Assembly (NCBI GenBank): GCA_019321725.1
Contig: CM033106.1
Span: 15,970,551 to 16,034,550, forward strand
Length of the DNA: 64,000 bases
Origin: Paulownia fortunei
Taxonomy: Eukaryota; Streptophyta; Magnoliopsida; Lamiales; Paulowniaceae
Direction: 5' to 3'
The notes beneath the pieces are model-generated. The model did not search any database, was not told where the DNA came from, and worked only from the letters and a program-made list of their open reading frames with translations. A program made the position numbers and the translations under genes. Numbering within the stretch: the stretch's first letter is position 1; each line of letters begins with the position of its first letter. This document shows positions 53,761 through 64,000 of this stretch, piece after piece.

Positions 53761-54275
53761 ATTGGTTGTCCTTGGAAAGAACTAAACACCCCTCCAACTC
53801 ATCTTTGAACCTATTTTCATGTAAGAATTCAAGAGCTAAAGAGTCAAATACATTAATTTTATAACATCTATGCTCATCATCCAGATGTTTCATGGCTTTG
53901 AACACATTGAAAATCACTTGATCATCTTCTACTCTAACTATTAACCTCCCTAGTTGAACGTTAGTTAATGCCTTACCCGTAGCTATGAAGGGTTTACCTA
54001 GAATGAGAGGTATGTCTACATCCTCTTCTATGTCCAAGACAAGAAAATCAACCTGAAATATGAATTTGTCTACCTTGACAAGCACATCCTCAATAGTACC
54101 TCTAGGATACTTGATGGACCGATCGACAAGTTACAAAGATACTATTGTATGCTTTAGCTCTCCAAGTCCAAGTTTTTTAAAAACAGTCAAAGGCATGAGA
54201 TTAATATTAGCACCCAAATCACCTAAATCACAATTCAGATTAATTATGGTGAAATCATAACCCTAGGCTTTTAGG
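53761..54275 (-). pseudogene. gypsy-J protease region (broken)
   Basis: Minus strand: LGDLGANINLMPLTVFKKLG, LGELKHTIVSL, a stop, LVDRSIKYPRGTIEDVLV, then an open stretch from 54085: MLVKVDKFIFQVDFLVLDIE, EDVDIPLILGKPFIATGKAL, TNVQLGRLIVRVEDDQVIFN, VFKAMKHLDDEHRCYKIN and LEGCLVLSKDN. This is the aspartic protease and following linker of an Athila/Tat-clade gypsy polyprotein. DLGA at the active site is intact. It is clearly a different element from the Athila at 37564-47947. The hAT-like insertion cuts it at about 53760. Confidence 0.8.
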
Positions 54276-54493
54276 TTATTGAATTTCATTTTTAAATATG
54301 TTTTATTATTAGTTTAGTTTAGTTGGATTTAGTTTGTAATCATAAACCTATTCTTAAGTTTATTCAAATAAAATTAGAGTTAACACAATTTTGGTACTTA
54401 ATAATTCAACAGTTCTCGTGGGAATGATACTCTACTCATCATTTTATTACTTGTTAACGATAACGTGCACTTGTATTCACTAAATTCCACAAC
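54262..54493 (+). repeat. gypsy-type LTR 3' tail fragment
   Basis: GGGAATGATACTCTACTCAT, TTTTATTACTTGTTAACGAT, GTGCACTTG and the end CCACAACA resemble the 3' tails at 10425-10514 and 48500-48566. It is bordered by gypsy-J protease on the left and copia-K gag on the right. No 5' part was found. Confidence 0.5.
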
Positions 54494-54595
54494 AAGAGCC
54501 CTCCGTCATACGGGTCCTGAAAAGCTCTTTCGAGATCTAATATCTCGCTTGCCTAGTATGTTCATCATATAACTCTTATAAGTGAACATAGATAT
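54494..54595 (-). pseudogene. copia-K gag fragment
   Basis: The minus-strand frame contains ELYDEHTRQARY, then ISKELFRTRMTEGS, matching the copia-B gag strings ELYGEDTR and SKELFRTHMTEGSS. It continues, in minus-strand order, from 57056-56892 once the gypsy LTR and one GATAT are removed. The downstream rest of gag is missing. Confidence 0.75.
54591..54595 (+). other. target-site duplication, left copy (GATAT)
   Basis: GATAT precedes the gypsy solo LTR and is repeated at 56887-56891. Confidence 0.8.
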
Positions 54596-56886
54596 TGTAA
54601 CACCCCTTAACCTAATTGCAGAGCCTAAACAAGCTGATATAGTTAAGTCAAGAAATGTTAATTTTTCATCAATACTAAAGTTATGGTTTTAATAAAAGTT
54701 CCCATTTTTAGGTATAAGAGAGAGCTTGAATCGTTTTAAACACACTATATACATATATCGAAATTGAGTACATTTGTTTACAAAACCATAACAGAGCGGC
54801 TTATTTAAAAACAAAACAGAGTTTTCAAAATAAAGTACAAAACAGGTCGAAGCATGGCATATGAACAAATCTCTGTCCGACTGCTCTAGAGACTCAGTCA
54901 ACTTCTAAACCTGTACATTTCCACCTGCATCACATGAATCTAATGAGCTAAAGGCTCAGTAAGATAAAACTGATGCAATAACAAATAACATATATGCACA
55001 TCTTATAAATCATTAAATGCAATATTCTATTTAATAACTTTCATTCATAAATCATTCTTTAGGGCCCTTGAAGTGTGGTACCTAATTAAATAGCGATAGA
55101 CCGTGGTTTTCAGAACCTGTTCATAATGATTGACCAATAAGAGAAATAATACGGGGTTTCCATACTTGATCTTTCAACCTCAGGTATCCGTATTCTATCT
55201 CATTTATTGTGGCTTTCCTATACCGGTTTTTCAACCTCAAATATTTGCCAACATTTGTTGGGTCCGCCGGTCCCTCCCGCGTCCCTTGTCTACCCGACCA
55301 TCAATCAAGTATCATACTTCTTTTTCAAAAACATCATTATATCCTTAATAGTATCATGCTTCATAAACCATAAATGCATCAAATATTACATCATTTCACA
55401 AATAATAACAATCAAATTAAAACATGAACAACATTATATGATTCTTGTGATACAGCAAATGAAAGCTTCAACTTACCTCAAGTCCACTTTGTGCTAAGTG
55501 AAAAGGCCAATCTCTTTGGAAGATAGGATGTGTTAAAGGCCTAATATAATCAAATCATGTACCATTTAATATCCTTTTTATAAATCATTTAGTCTATTCT
55601 AGTTAAAGTTTATATACACTTTTCAATCTTTTGTAAAGAATTACATATCAATTACATAACCTTAAAAACAATGCATACTCCATATTTTACTACTAATTCA
55701 AGACATTAAACATTAGGGCAGCCATTAAATAACTAATAATTCAAACATAATTATTAGGGCAGCCCCTAAGACATGCACACCATCCAAATTAACATGACGT
55801 AAATTCGGTTCTAACTTAAATTGATTGTACCCTTCAATTAAGAAAACTAATTGCTATTATTTTCAATCATTCAAAGAAACTTCCAAACACAATATAAGCA
55901 TTACAAAATCAATAGAAATAAGTAAATTAAACAATTTCACAAGACTATCAATTTTGCTAAAAATTAGCTTAACTAGATTGGTTTTGGCTTCAAGTGTAAC
56001 TTACTTAAGTTTTCAATCATACAAAAGCATAATAAAACATGTAACCATCCAAGATACTACAAATTCATCATAAGAAACATTGAAAAAGAATATACCTTGA
56101 TTAAGTTGGATTTAAGCTTCAAAATCAACGGTTTTCAAGCTTAAAAGGATGGAAACTTGTTCTAACTTGTGTTCTATGGATTCCTATGGATTGAATTCAA
56201 TTTTTGTGAGTATGAGAGTGTAGAAATTTGGGAGAAACTTAGGAGAATAAGGGCTGGTCATTTTTTAGGTGCTTCCACAAGAAATATGGATGAAAATGAT
56301 TTCTTTGACCTTTCAAAGAGAGATAAGTGCAGAGTGATGATTGGTTGCATCATGCTTGGTGTCTTCTCATGCCAAAACCCACATTCATGGGCTAAGGAGA
56401 TGACAAAAATTGATGCTTTGGTGTTATAATCAAGTGCAATGCAGTTTAGAATAGTTTTATGCAACAGTCAACCAACCAATCAAATTGCACCATTGTGCAT
56501 ACTTTTAGTTTTTAGCCAAATGTAACATATTTCAAGTAAATATTTAGGCAATTAATCACTTTAGCATATAACTAGTATGGAACAATACAAATAATTCATT
56601 TCATGGCCATTCAACACATCAATCTTTCTTAACCGAGATACCAAGCTTTTCACTACAAAAAGGGCACTTAAGGAATATGTTAAATCAAGAAATGAAAGTT
56701 TGATCTCATATTTTATGTACTAATGCATGTTAAATCATAACTGAAGCATATAATAACAATTATTCATGTTTGTGCAATCATGCTATTTGTATGCCATAAT
56801 TCGATAATGCACATTGATTAGATGCATATTCATGCAAAATGCTTATTATTGGCTATGTAGGAGAGCATTGAGAATTGGGCATTACA
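54596..56886 (+). mobile_element. gypsy solo LTR with TSD GATAT
   Basis: A 2.3-kb block from TGTAACACCCCTTAACC to TTGGGCATTACA, with perfect GATAT on both sides. The TGTAACACC...ATTACA ends are typical of Tekay/Del-type chromovirus LTRs. The direct repeat, single copy and lack of internal domains make it a solo LTR, inserted in copia-K gag. The 86-codon frame at 56169-56429 and its shadow at 56464 lie inside the LTR. Their sequence recurs inverted at 63671-63898, so they are repeat sequence, not a gene. Confidence 0.88.
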
Positions 56887-56891
56887 GATAT
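56887..56891 (+). other. target-site duplication, right copy (GATAT)
   Basis: GATAT follows the gypsy solo LTR and matches 54591-54595. Confidence 0.8.
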
Positions 56892-57056
56892 CATGCGCAT
56901 GTGCATATATCTCGTGTTGCCTTTGCGACTCATTTCAAGCATGTAATCCCTCTTTTCGAATTATAGAATGATTCGAAGGTTCCTCAACCAATCGACATAG
57001 TTGAGACCAGTTAATTTATTAGCTTCTAGAATTGATGCAAGTGGATTTTTAGCCAT
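56892..57056 (-). pseudogene. copia-K gag start (fragment)
   Basis: The minus-strand ATG at 57056-57054 begins MAKNPLASILEANKLTGLNY, VDWLRNLRIIL, then a stop and a degraded stretch corresponding to the QWQHKNMSHAAYI region of copia-B. The N-terminus is nearly the same as copia-B gag (18902) and as the fragment at 63182. About 40 residues are missing after IIL. Confidence 0.82.
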
Positions 57057-58385
57057 TTATAGACAATCTAAAAATGTAAATGAGGTAGAAAATTAGCATA
57101 CTCTCAAAATCATATTCATTTATAATAAGGTCTTAAGTAATAAATATCTCCTACTATTTCATTCAAATTCCATCACCCCTAATGGTAATTTGGGAAATCT
57201 TATTTTCTAGTGGGCTTGAGGCTCACTCAATATGTCGTATGCCCCAATTTTATGAGCCCATAAAATATATTGAATGGTAGTTAACTTTTAACAATTGCAT
57301 CTCCATACAACACTCAAGCTATTTTACCTAACTTCTTCCCATATACCTTAATTTTATGAGCCCATATGTTACTAAGTGTCAAATAAGACCCATCAAACAT
57401 CCATGTAGATGGAGCATCAAAACATTCCACGACTCATGCCAACATAGAGACGAGTCCATCCCATGGGCATCACATGTTTAGTAGAGATCACAACTTTCCA
57501 TTACAGAGTCATTCCATGACTCATGGCCAATGAAAAAGTAAGGTAGCATCATTATGTCAACTACTTTTAATGGTAGGCATGGATTATTAGGTCCTACCAA
57601 ATTTTATCCATATTTGCTTGAAATCAAAATTTAAAAATTTCTTTACTTGATTTTTAGTTCAAGTGGGGTATTTATGTTAACCAAGATCTCATCAATTTTA
57701 ATCTTGATATATTTAATAAATTGACAAGAAAATTAATTAAATAAACCCTATGTATGCTTCTAATACATACATAATTTAGATGATCATGAACTATTCCTAT
57801 GTGATCCATTTGAGCCAAAAAAGGTTGTAGGTCAATCTAAAGGTAATAGAATGGAAATAGAAACTAGTTTCTATTACATGAATATATCCCATACATTCAT
57901 GGGTCTTCTATAGATTCTTCATCTTGGTCCTTCTTTTTGTCCACCAAAAAGCAAAAAAAAAAAACCTTACCCTATTCTACTCTCATTCAAAATGTAAAAT
58001 ATATACAAGGAAAGAATAAGAGACTTGCAGGCCCCATTTCAAAAATTCAAAGATAAATAAATCCAATCATATTAGTCCAAATGACTCCATGTGATCATCC
58101 CATACATACTAATAAATACATCACATGATTTTATTAACGCATGTAAATCTACCATTCTTTTAAATTATAATTTCATGACTTGGGACAAAATCTTGATTTT
58201 TTAAGAAAATCCTATATTTTTAAAATTTTAAATTAAACATTTTAATTATAAAATTGAAAAATCAAATTTTGCAATTCAACACGACAGCGCGCACAGCCGG
58301 CATGTACACCCAATGCACTCACCAACACCCGACGGCCACCTAGCCATCACCTAGTGGGCACCCGACAGGCGCCCAGCTATGATGT
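57057..58385 (-). repeat. copia-K leader
   Basis: Minus-strand leader matching 17540-18901 of copia-B, with complements of all main landmarks: TTGGGCCTCAAG at 57218, GGCCCATGAATGTATG near 57900, GGATGATCA near 58098. The GC-rich block at 58283-58380 is at its far end. The LTR and primer-binding site expected beyond are missing; plus-strand RNase H begins instead. Confidence 0.75.
58283..58380 (-). repeat. GC-rich block in copia-K leader
   Basis: Contains GCGCGCACAGCCGGCATGTA, CACCCGACGGCCACC and GGGCACCCGACAGGCGCC. The CACCCGAC motif is shared with 4700-4965, and GCATGTACAC with 17540-17635, so this block combines features of both. Confidence 0.55.
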
Positions 58386-58846
58386 TGTATCTCACTTTTA
58401 GTCCAAAGTAGATAACTTGAAGTCTATGTCTAGAATCGTGTTCATCCTAAATGATGGACGGTCAGCTGGAAGGAGTTCCAAGATTGAGAAAGCTATGGAT
58501 TCCACCATCGAGTTTACATACATTGTTGCATGCCACACTACAAAGAGAGGTGTTGGATGAGAAGCTTCGACCAAGGGTAGTTCTAGTTATTGTTGATCCA
58601 GTACCTATTTGTTGTGATAGCAATAGGGCTATTGCGCAATCAAAAGAGCTAAGATCACATTGTATATCGAAGCACATAATGAGATGATACCATTTGATTT
58701 GAGCAATCATTAGTAGAGGTGACTTAGTAGTGGAAAGAGTTGTCTCGACAGAAAATACATCAGATCCATTCATTAGAACCCTAGGGCAAATAGTATTTGA
58801 AGTATATATTTGGAATATGGGCCTAAGATACTGGGTAATTAGCTTT
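58386..58846 (+). pseudogene. copia-M RNase H (fragment)
   Basis: Plus-strand strings in shifting frames are DNLKSMSRIVFILNDG, AMDSTIEFTYIVACHTTK, VVLVIVDPVPICCDSNRAIA, QSKELRSHCISKHIMR, SRGDLVVERVVSTENTSDPF and FEVYIWNMGLRYW. This matches the RNase H C-terminal part of copia-B and copia-C and leads into the polypurine tract. The upstream RT is absent; the left border is the copia-K leader on the other strand. Confidence 0.8.
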
Positions 58847-58862
58847 AGGGCAAGTGGGAGAT
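58847..58862 (+). other. polypurine tract of copia-M
   Basis: AGGGCAAGTGGGAGAT directly precedes the LTR. Confidence 0.8.
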
Positions 58863-61800
58863 TGTTAAAGTGGTGTCCAACTTGCCAATTAATAGTCACC
58901 CTTATGAGTTAGCGAATAGACAGTCTTATTCAAAATATATTAATAAATTGGAAATTTATAATCTTTATTGCGTTTAAGCAATTAGATAAAGTCCTTAGAC
59001 CATACATAGCTTTCGGGATGGTTGCGCATATAATGACGATCATAGAATATACCTCTATAGGTTTGGCCTTAAATTAGTTTCAAGTCGAGGGCCTATTAAG
59101 AGGAGACATCAATATGTTGGGTTCGCGTGATCCCAGGGTATGCACAACGGAAAATTAAAATTTTTAAAAATATTAAACTATAATAATTATAGTAATACCC
59201 TATATTGGATTCATTTTTTAATGATCTCATAATTTCCAATGGCTATAATAAAATAATAAAAGTATCATTTCTTTGCACTCCGGTTATTGTAGGGTATGAA
59301 ACCATCAATTGCTAGCTCCTTTTTTGAATTTGGTTCACAGAGATCCAAATGTCTCCCATTTAAAGTAGTCTACACTTTGAGTAAGAACACAAAATCAGAA
59401 TTCCTCTAGCAATTCTAATTTTTTTTCTAATCTTGTTGATGGAGTGTGTATAGAAAATATTAATTCATGTTATCAAATTGTGATAAAAGAATTAATACTT
59501 AAATATGGAATTTTTAGAGAAAAAAGATGGATAAAGAAAATAATTTTCTTCTCTTAATTTTTATATGGCCAAAAATTATAGAGATGTTTCTACATCTTAC
59601 AATTTTTGGTCATGATGTATATATAGGGGGCTCAAAATTCCAAGAGTCCTGATCTTGGTATTTTGTGTCTTCTTTTGATTGGTTAGAAGATATTTTAGTT
59701 CATCCAACTTCTTCCAATTTTATCTCTTTCATATCTTCCAAAGATATTCAAGATTACCCAAGAATTCCAAACTCTTGACTTTCCATCCTTTTTCAATCAC
59801 TTTTCATGAGCCTTTCATAATAGGCCTTTTTGAATTGGGCTTGGATTTTAAAATAAATTGCACAATTAATTCAATTAATTATCTTACCCAAATTAATTAA
59901 TTCCATCTAGCCCAAATAATCAAATTATACCCAATTAAATAATCTAATTATTTAATTAAGTAAATTCATTTAATAATTAAATTAATTTATGGATTACATA
60001 ATTAATTTGATCCAATCAAATAATTGTTTCATTCCAATTGGGCTCCTTAATCTTATTAGGTCCAATTAAATAATTTAATTATTTAATTGAATAATTAATT
60101 CAACTCCTTGAATTAAATTAAGCCCTAATTAATTAATCTCTATTAATTAAATTAATCCAACTCTTTGGATCAATTCTTAAATTAGAAATGTTCCATCTCA
60201 AATTATGTGTAACCTTTTAGGTTCACAACTAAGTTAGCAGCGGGCTTGCAATATTTACAACTTATGAATAATAATAATTATTCTGATTAATTAATCTAAT
60301 TAACTAGTTTGATTGAAATTAACTCCTTAATTTTAAGAACCTCACAAGTCATGGGAAACATTTAGCAAGTATATCATGATTACCTTGACTTAGGTGAAAT
60401 AGCGAGTGAACCTATTTCAATTATGAGTATTATACACGTAAGGTCTTTCCGTCAACTAATCTCCCGATTGAGTCTAGGGCATGGATCAATAGTCAAAACC
60501 CTAATTTCTCAATAACTATGATTCTATTTCAAGTTTCAATGACTCATGATGAATCGTTAGAAAACCCCTGTCTAATATTCATCCTGCCTTAGCCAAGGAC
60601 TTCTGAGACATGAACTATGAAAACATAGGAGATTCACTTGTTATACCAGACAAGTGATGAATCTTTGTTGATCACTCATTAACCTTCATGCATATCAATG
60701 CAACATCCAATGTATCCCCTTTGATATTGTCAAGCAATTAGAAGATACATCAAAATGAAACACGGCATGTATAAGGCTACCATGGTGTCTTAAGTCAAAA
60801 GACTAATCGTGTACTATCGTAACATAGAATATCTTATCTCGATAAACAAGTTTCCAATTAAGAAATTCCAGTGGGCCTGTTCAATATGCTTGTTCCCTAA
60901 CAAGCACCTACATATATGTACTAGCATAACTACGCCAATGTCCACGGAGCGAGACATCTTGCTCATGCGAGTATGCATCGTATGTGAGAATGTATTGGGC
61001 TATTCGATGTAACATCTCAAAAACCCCTTGACTCGGAACTAATTTAAGATCAAAGCCATAGAGGCATATTCTATGATCACCATAAAATGCATGACCATGC
61101 CCCGTAGCTAAGTTTGGTTTAGGACTTTATCTAATTACAAGAAGGAATTAAGGTTAAAGAAATTTGCCTTTTATTAATTTGATTTGAAAAGGATTATTTT
61201 TTACAAATACAAGAGTATAAAAGATGGCCAATCTAATTGGCACGCAGGGAACTAGTCTAACACAAAAAGCCTGTAAAGACTCACGCACATGATGCATGCT
61301 CGAAAAAAGGATATCTTATTCTATAAACATCAGAGTGGTGATGCTAGTGCACTTGTGCATGTACTCATTGGGGAACGAGTATAATGAACAGGCCCGTGGA
61401 AAATTATCAATTGGAAATGTTGTTCATTAAATGAGAATTTTCTAATTATGATAATGTATGAATTAGTTCTTTAGCCCGAGGCACCATGGTGACCTTGTGC
61501 TCGACATCATACACTTTGATTATTTTCTGATTATATGACAATCACAAGGGGTTTTTCTTAGGTGTATGATCTTTATGTATGAAAAATAATGAGTGGCCAA
61601 CAAAGGATACATCACCTATCTGACAAAATAGGTGAATCTTTTATGCATTGTACGATCTTTGACTCAAAATTCTTTGGCCAAAATAGGATAAAAATTAGAC
61701 AAGGGATTTGTAATGATTTATCTTAAGCCAATGTGGCTAGGAATGAGATCATAGTTATTAAATCAAATAGAGTTTCGACTAATAATTCATGCCCTAAACT

Positions 61801-63098
61801 AAATTAGGAGATTAGTTGATGGAAGGACTATACTTGCATGGTGCTCATAACAGATATAGGTTCACTTGCTAATTCACCTTGGTGCTTTCCTTGACTTGTG
61901 AGGTTCTTGGAATTAAGGAGTTAATTCCATGATGTATTAATTATTTAGATTAATTAATCAAAGTATTATTCATTCACTAAGTTGCAAGCCCGCTGCCAGC
62001 TTAGTTGTGAACGTAATGGGTCACACACAAATCGGGATGATCCACTTTGCCTAAAATATAATCCAAGGAGTTAGATTGAGTTAATTAATAGAGATTAATT
62101 AACTTGGAGCAAAAATTAATTTAAAGAGTTAAATTATTTTATCCAATTAAATTATAAGATTATTTAATTGGATCTAATTAGGATTTGGGGCTCTTTAGGA
62201 GTGAATTAGTTAATTGATTGGATTAATTAAACAATGGGCCCAAATGAATTTAAGGGTTAAATTAGTTTAACCAATTTAAATAATAAGATTATTCATTATT
62301 TAAATTAAGCCTAATTAAATTAGGTGGCCATGTGTAACTAATTAATTAATTGATTAGATTAATTGATTAAATTAGATTTGAGTTAATTGATGGAGATTAA
62401 TTAAGATCCAACCTCAAAGTTAATTGGCTCATCGAAGAAAACCCATTAAGAGTCTTTAATTAGAGAAATAAAGACTCCATATCTTAAATAGAAACCAGTT
62501 AAGACTTAAACTCCTATAAGAAGAAATCAAAGACTCCTATTTTTGGTGGAAAGGGATCAAAACCTAATTGGATTAGGATTGAACCTTTTTTTATATAAAT
62601 GTACAAGAAAGGGATGGATTGTTGGGGTTTTGAACAAAGAAGAGTCAATCCAATATTCTCTCTCTCTTTCTCTTGGTTTTTCTTCACACAAGATATTTTT
62701 CATTTCATCAAAGATTAGAAACAAAAGATCATACTTTACTAGCAAGGATTGTTGATTTGTGGACTTGCCCGAGGTGTGGATACCAATATAGGGATGACGA
62801 TTGGAGACCTTGGTGAGTCAGTTTCTAATCGGAGGTGATGTTTCAAAAATATATTGGAAATTCCTACAAATAGTTCATGAGGAGAATAACAATTTTAATT
62901 GCTTCACACCCTACTTCAGCTGGAGTGCTCAATAAAGGTATATTTCTAAAATCCCTTTTTATTTTTGATAAATAAAATATTCGAGTGTAATTGATTAATC
63001 GCATTGAATCTAGGATTGCATGTATTCAATTATTTATACAAGTTTTAAAATTTTAAATTATTGCTACATTTAAATCCCGCTATTTTGCGAACCCAACA
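58863..63098 (+). repeat. copia LTR M, split by LTR N
   Basis: The first part (58863-59114) starts TGTTAAAGTGGTGTCC and stops at GGAGACATCAATA. The second (61263-63098) resumes with the sequence expected next (CTCACGCACATGATGCATGC) and ends GCGAACCCAACA. Without the insert it is about 2.09 kb. It follows RNase H and a polypurine tract on its left and is followed on its right by leader and gag, so it is shared by two copies in the same orientation. Confidence 0.85.
59115..61262 (-). mobile_element. solo copia LTR N, minus strand, inside LTR M
   Basis: A 2.15-kb LTR whose plus-strand ends are TGTTGGGTTCGCGTGATCCC and GAACTAGTCTAACA. It is closest by eye to the copia-C LTR (29526-31692). Flanks are CAATA (59110-59114) and CAAAA (61263-61267), a target duplication with one change. 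It is a full-length LTR with no internal sequence, hence a solo LTR. Confidence 0.88.
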
Positions 63099-63275
63099 TA
63101 AAGACCATAGTCTAAATGAGTGTATTATCGAACGTATACATTTTTTTTACCTCGTACGGTTTGTAGATTAGATCTCAAAATGACCAAAAATCCACTTGCA
63201 ACCATTCTGGACAACAATAAATTAACCAGTCCCAACTATATTGATTGGCTTAAGAACCTTCAGATTGTTCTCTAG
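63099..63275 (+). pseudogene. copia leader remnant and gag start after LTR M
   Basis: TAAAGACCATAGTCTAAATG at 63099 matches the last 80 bases of the copia-B leader (18818-18901), so about 1.45 kb including the primer-binding site is deleted between LTR and leader end. ATG at 63183 begins MTKNPLATILDNNKLTSPNY, IDWLKNLQIVL, then a TAG at 63273-63275. The sequence is cut at 63275 by a gypsy LTR. Confidence 0.82.
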
Positions 63276-64000
63276 TGTAATACCCAATTCTCTCCTACAT
63301 AGCCAATAATAAGCATCTTGCATGAATATGCTTCTAATCAATGTGCATTATTGAATTATGGCATACAAATAGCATGATTGCACGAACATGAATAATTGTT
63401 ATTATATGCTTCAATTATGCTTTAATATGCATTAGTACATAAAATATGAGATCAAACTTTTGTTTCTTGATTTAACATATTCCTTAAGTGCCTTTTTGCA
63501 GTGAAAAATTTGGTATCTCGGTTAAGGAAGATTGATGTGTTGAATGGCTATGAAATGAATTATTCGTATTGCTCCATACTTTTTACATTCTAAAGTGATT
63601 ATTTGCCTAAATATTTGCTTTAAATATGTTACATTTAGCTAAGAACTAAAAGTAAGCAAAATAGTGCAATTTGATTGGTTGGTTGACTAGGTTGAATGAA
63701 ATCATTTTAAACCACATTGCGCTTGATTATAACGCCAAAGCATCAATTTTTGTCATCTCCTTAGCCCATGAACATGGCTTTTGGCATGAGAAGATACCAA
63801 GCATGATGCAACCAATCATCACCCTCCACTTACCTCGCTTTGAAAGGTCAAAGAAATCATTTTCATCCATATTTCTTGTGGAAGCACCTCAAAAATGACC
63901 AGCCCTTATTCTCCTAAGTTTCTCCCAAATTTCTACACTCTCATACTCACAAAAATTGAATTCAATCTATAGGAATTCATAGAACACAAACTTGAACAAG
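63276..64000 (-). mobile_element. gypsy LTR, inverted copy of 54596-56886, runs off window
   Basis: It begins TGTAATACCCAATTCTCTCC and is the complement of the 3' end of the gypsy solo LTR at 56886 and leftward (shared AAATATGAGATCAAACTTT, TTGATGTGTTGAATGGC-type and AAAGAAATCATTTTCATCCA segments). About 725 bases are visible. The preceding five bases TCTAG would be the target duplication if the other end carries the same. The 75-codon frame at 63671-63898 is repeat sequence. Confidence 0.85.

Noticed and set aside
56169..56429. 86-codon plus-strand frame resembling a small protein
   Set aside because: Inside the GATAT-flanked gypsy LTR. The same sequence occurs in the inverted LTR at 63671-63898 in another frame context, so it is repeat sequence.
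58462..58899. 145-codon minus-strand frame
   Set aside because: Antisense shadow of the copia-M RNase H and LTR start.
1..64000. tRNA, rRNA, CRISPR arrays or bacterial-type operons
   Set aside because: No cloverleaf with box A/B, no rRNA words and no regularly spaced identical repeats were seen. The TGGTATC words are primer-binding sites, not tRNA genes.

Overview
This window looks like intergenic heterochromatin of a seed plant with a repeat-rich genome. It is strongly AT-rich. No intact host gene, rRNA, tRNA or CRISPR array was recognised, and the longest open frame (223 codons) belongs to a broken retrotransposon gag. Almost every stretch can be assigned to an LTR retrotransposon or a piece of one. 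The dominant family is a Ty1-copia element with unusually long LTRs (about 1.8-2.2 kb, starting TGTTAGAGTAGTG, ending near CCCAACA, with a primer-binding site like TGGTATCAGAGC). I cannot name the species.

Bases 1-32525 form one nested structure. An old copia element on the minus strand ('copia-D') is the host. Its gag, zinc knuckle, protease, integrase and reverse transcriptase lie in the expected order at 32525-31693, 24983-24934, 15530-15167, 12947-12561, 2153-1666 and 280-88, ending in a fused LTR scrap at 87-1. It is split by plus-strand copia insertions: copia-C (24984-31692), copia-B (15531-24928, complete, TSD CAAAG), solo LTR A (12948-15166, TSD TATGG) and copia-E (2154-12560, with a further gypsy-type LTR inside its second LTR). 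A minus-strand gypsy-like LTR relic lies at 281-1665.

Bases 32526-37563 hold a truncated plus copia LTR (F), a different copia-type element (G: LTR, primer-binding site and broken gag, perhaps SIRE/Maximus-like) and a minus-strand copia LTR (H).

Bases 37564-47947 are a minus-strand Athila-type Ty3-gypsy element. It keeps LTRs, gag, protease and the segment just before reverse transcriptase, but has lost reverse transcriptase, RNase H and integrase. In its 3' region, where Athila elements may carry an env-like frame, lies a degraded copy of a plant LOG gene (cytokinin riboside 5'-monophosphate phosphoribohydrolase) at 41896-42486. This is the most unexpected content of the window. The 3' LTR/polypurine-tract junction of the element is duplicated.

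Bases 47948-54493 hold two gypsy-type LTRs placed tail to tail, remnants of a second gypsy polyprotein (protease and pre-RT), a solo copia LTR (I) and a hAT-like DNA transposon. Bases 54494-58385 are a minus-strand copia gag and leader (K) split by a gypsy solo LTR with TSD GATAT. Bases 58386-63275 are the 3' end of a plus copia element (M) whose LTR is split by minus-strand LTR N and is followed directly by a second copia gag. A second, inverted copy of the GATAT-flanked gypsy LTR begins at 63276 and runs out of the window.

Nothing here appears able to encode a working protein. Copia-B has lost the protease aspartate and one aspartate of the RT YVDD box. Copia-C keeps YVDD but is full of stops. 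The Athila lacks the enzymes for transposition. The window is best read as layered insertions, followed by solo-LTR formation, deletion and point decay.
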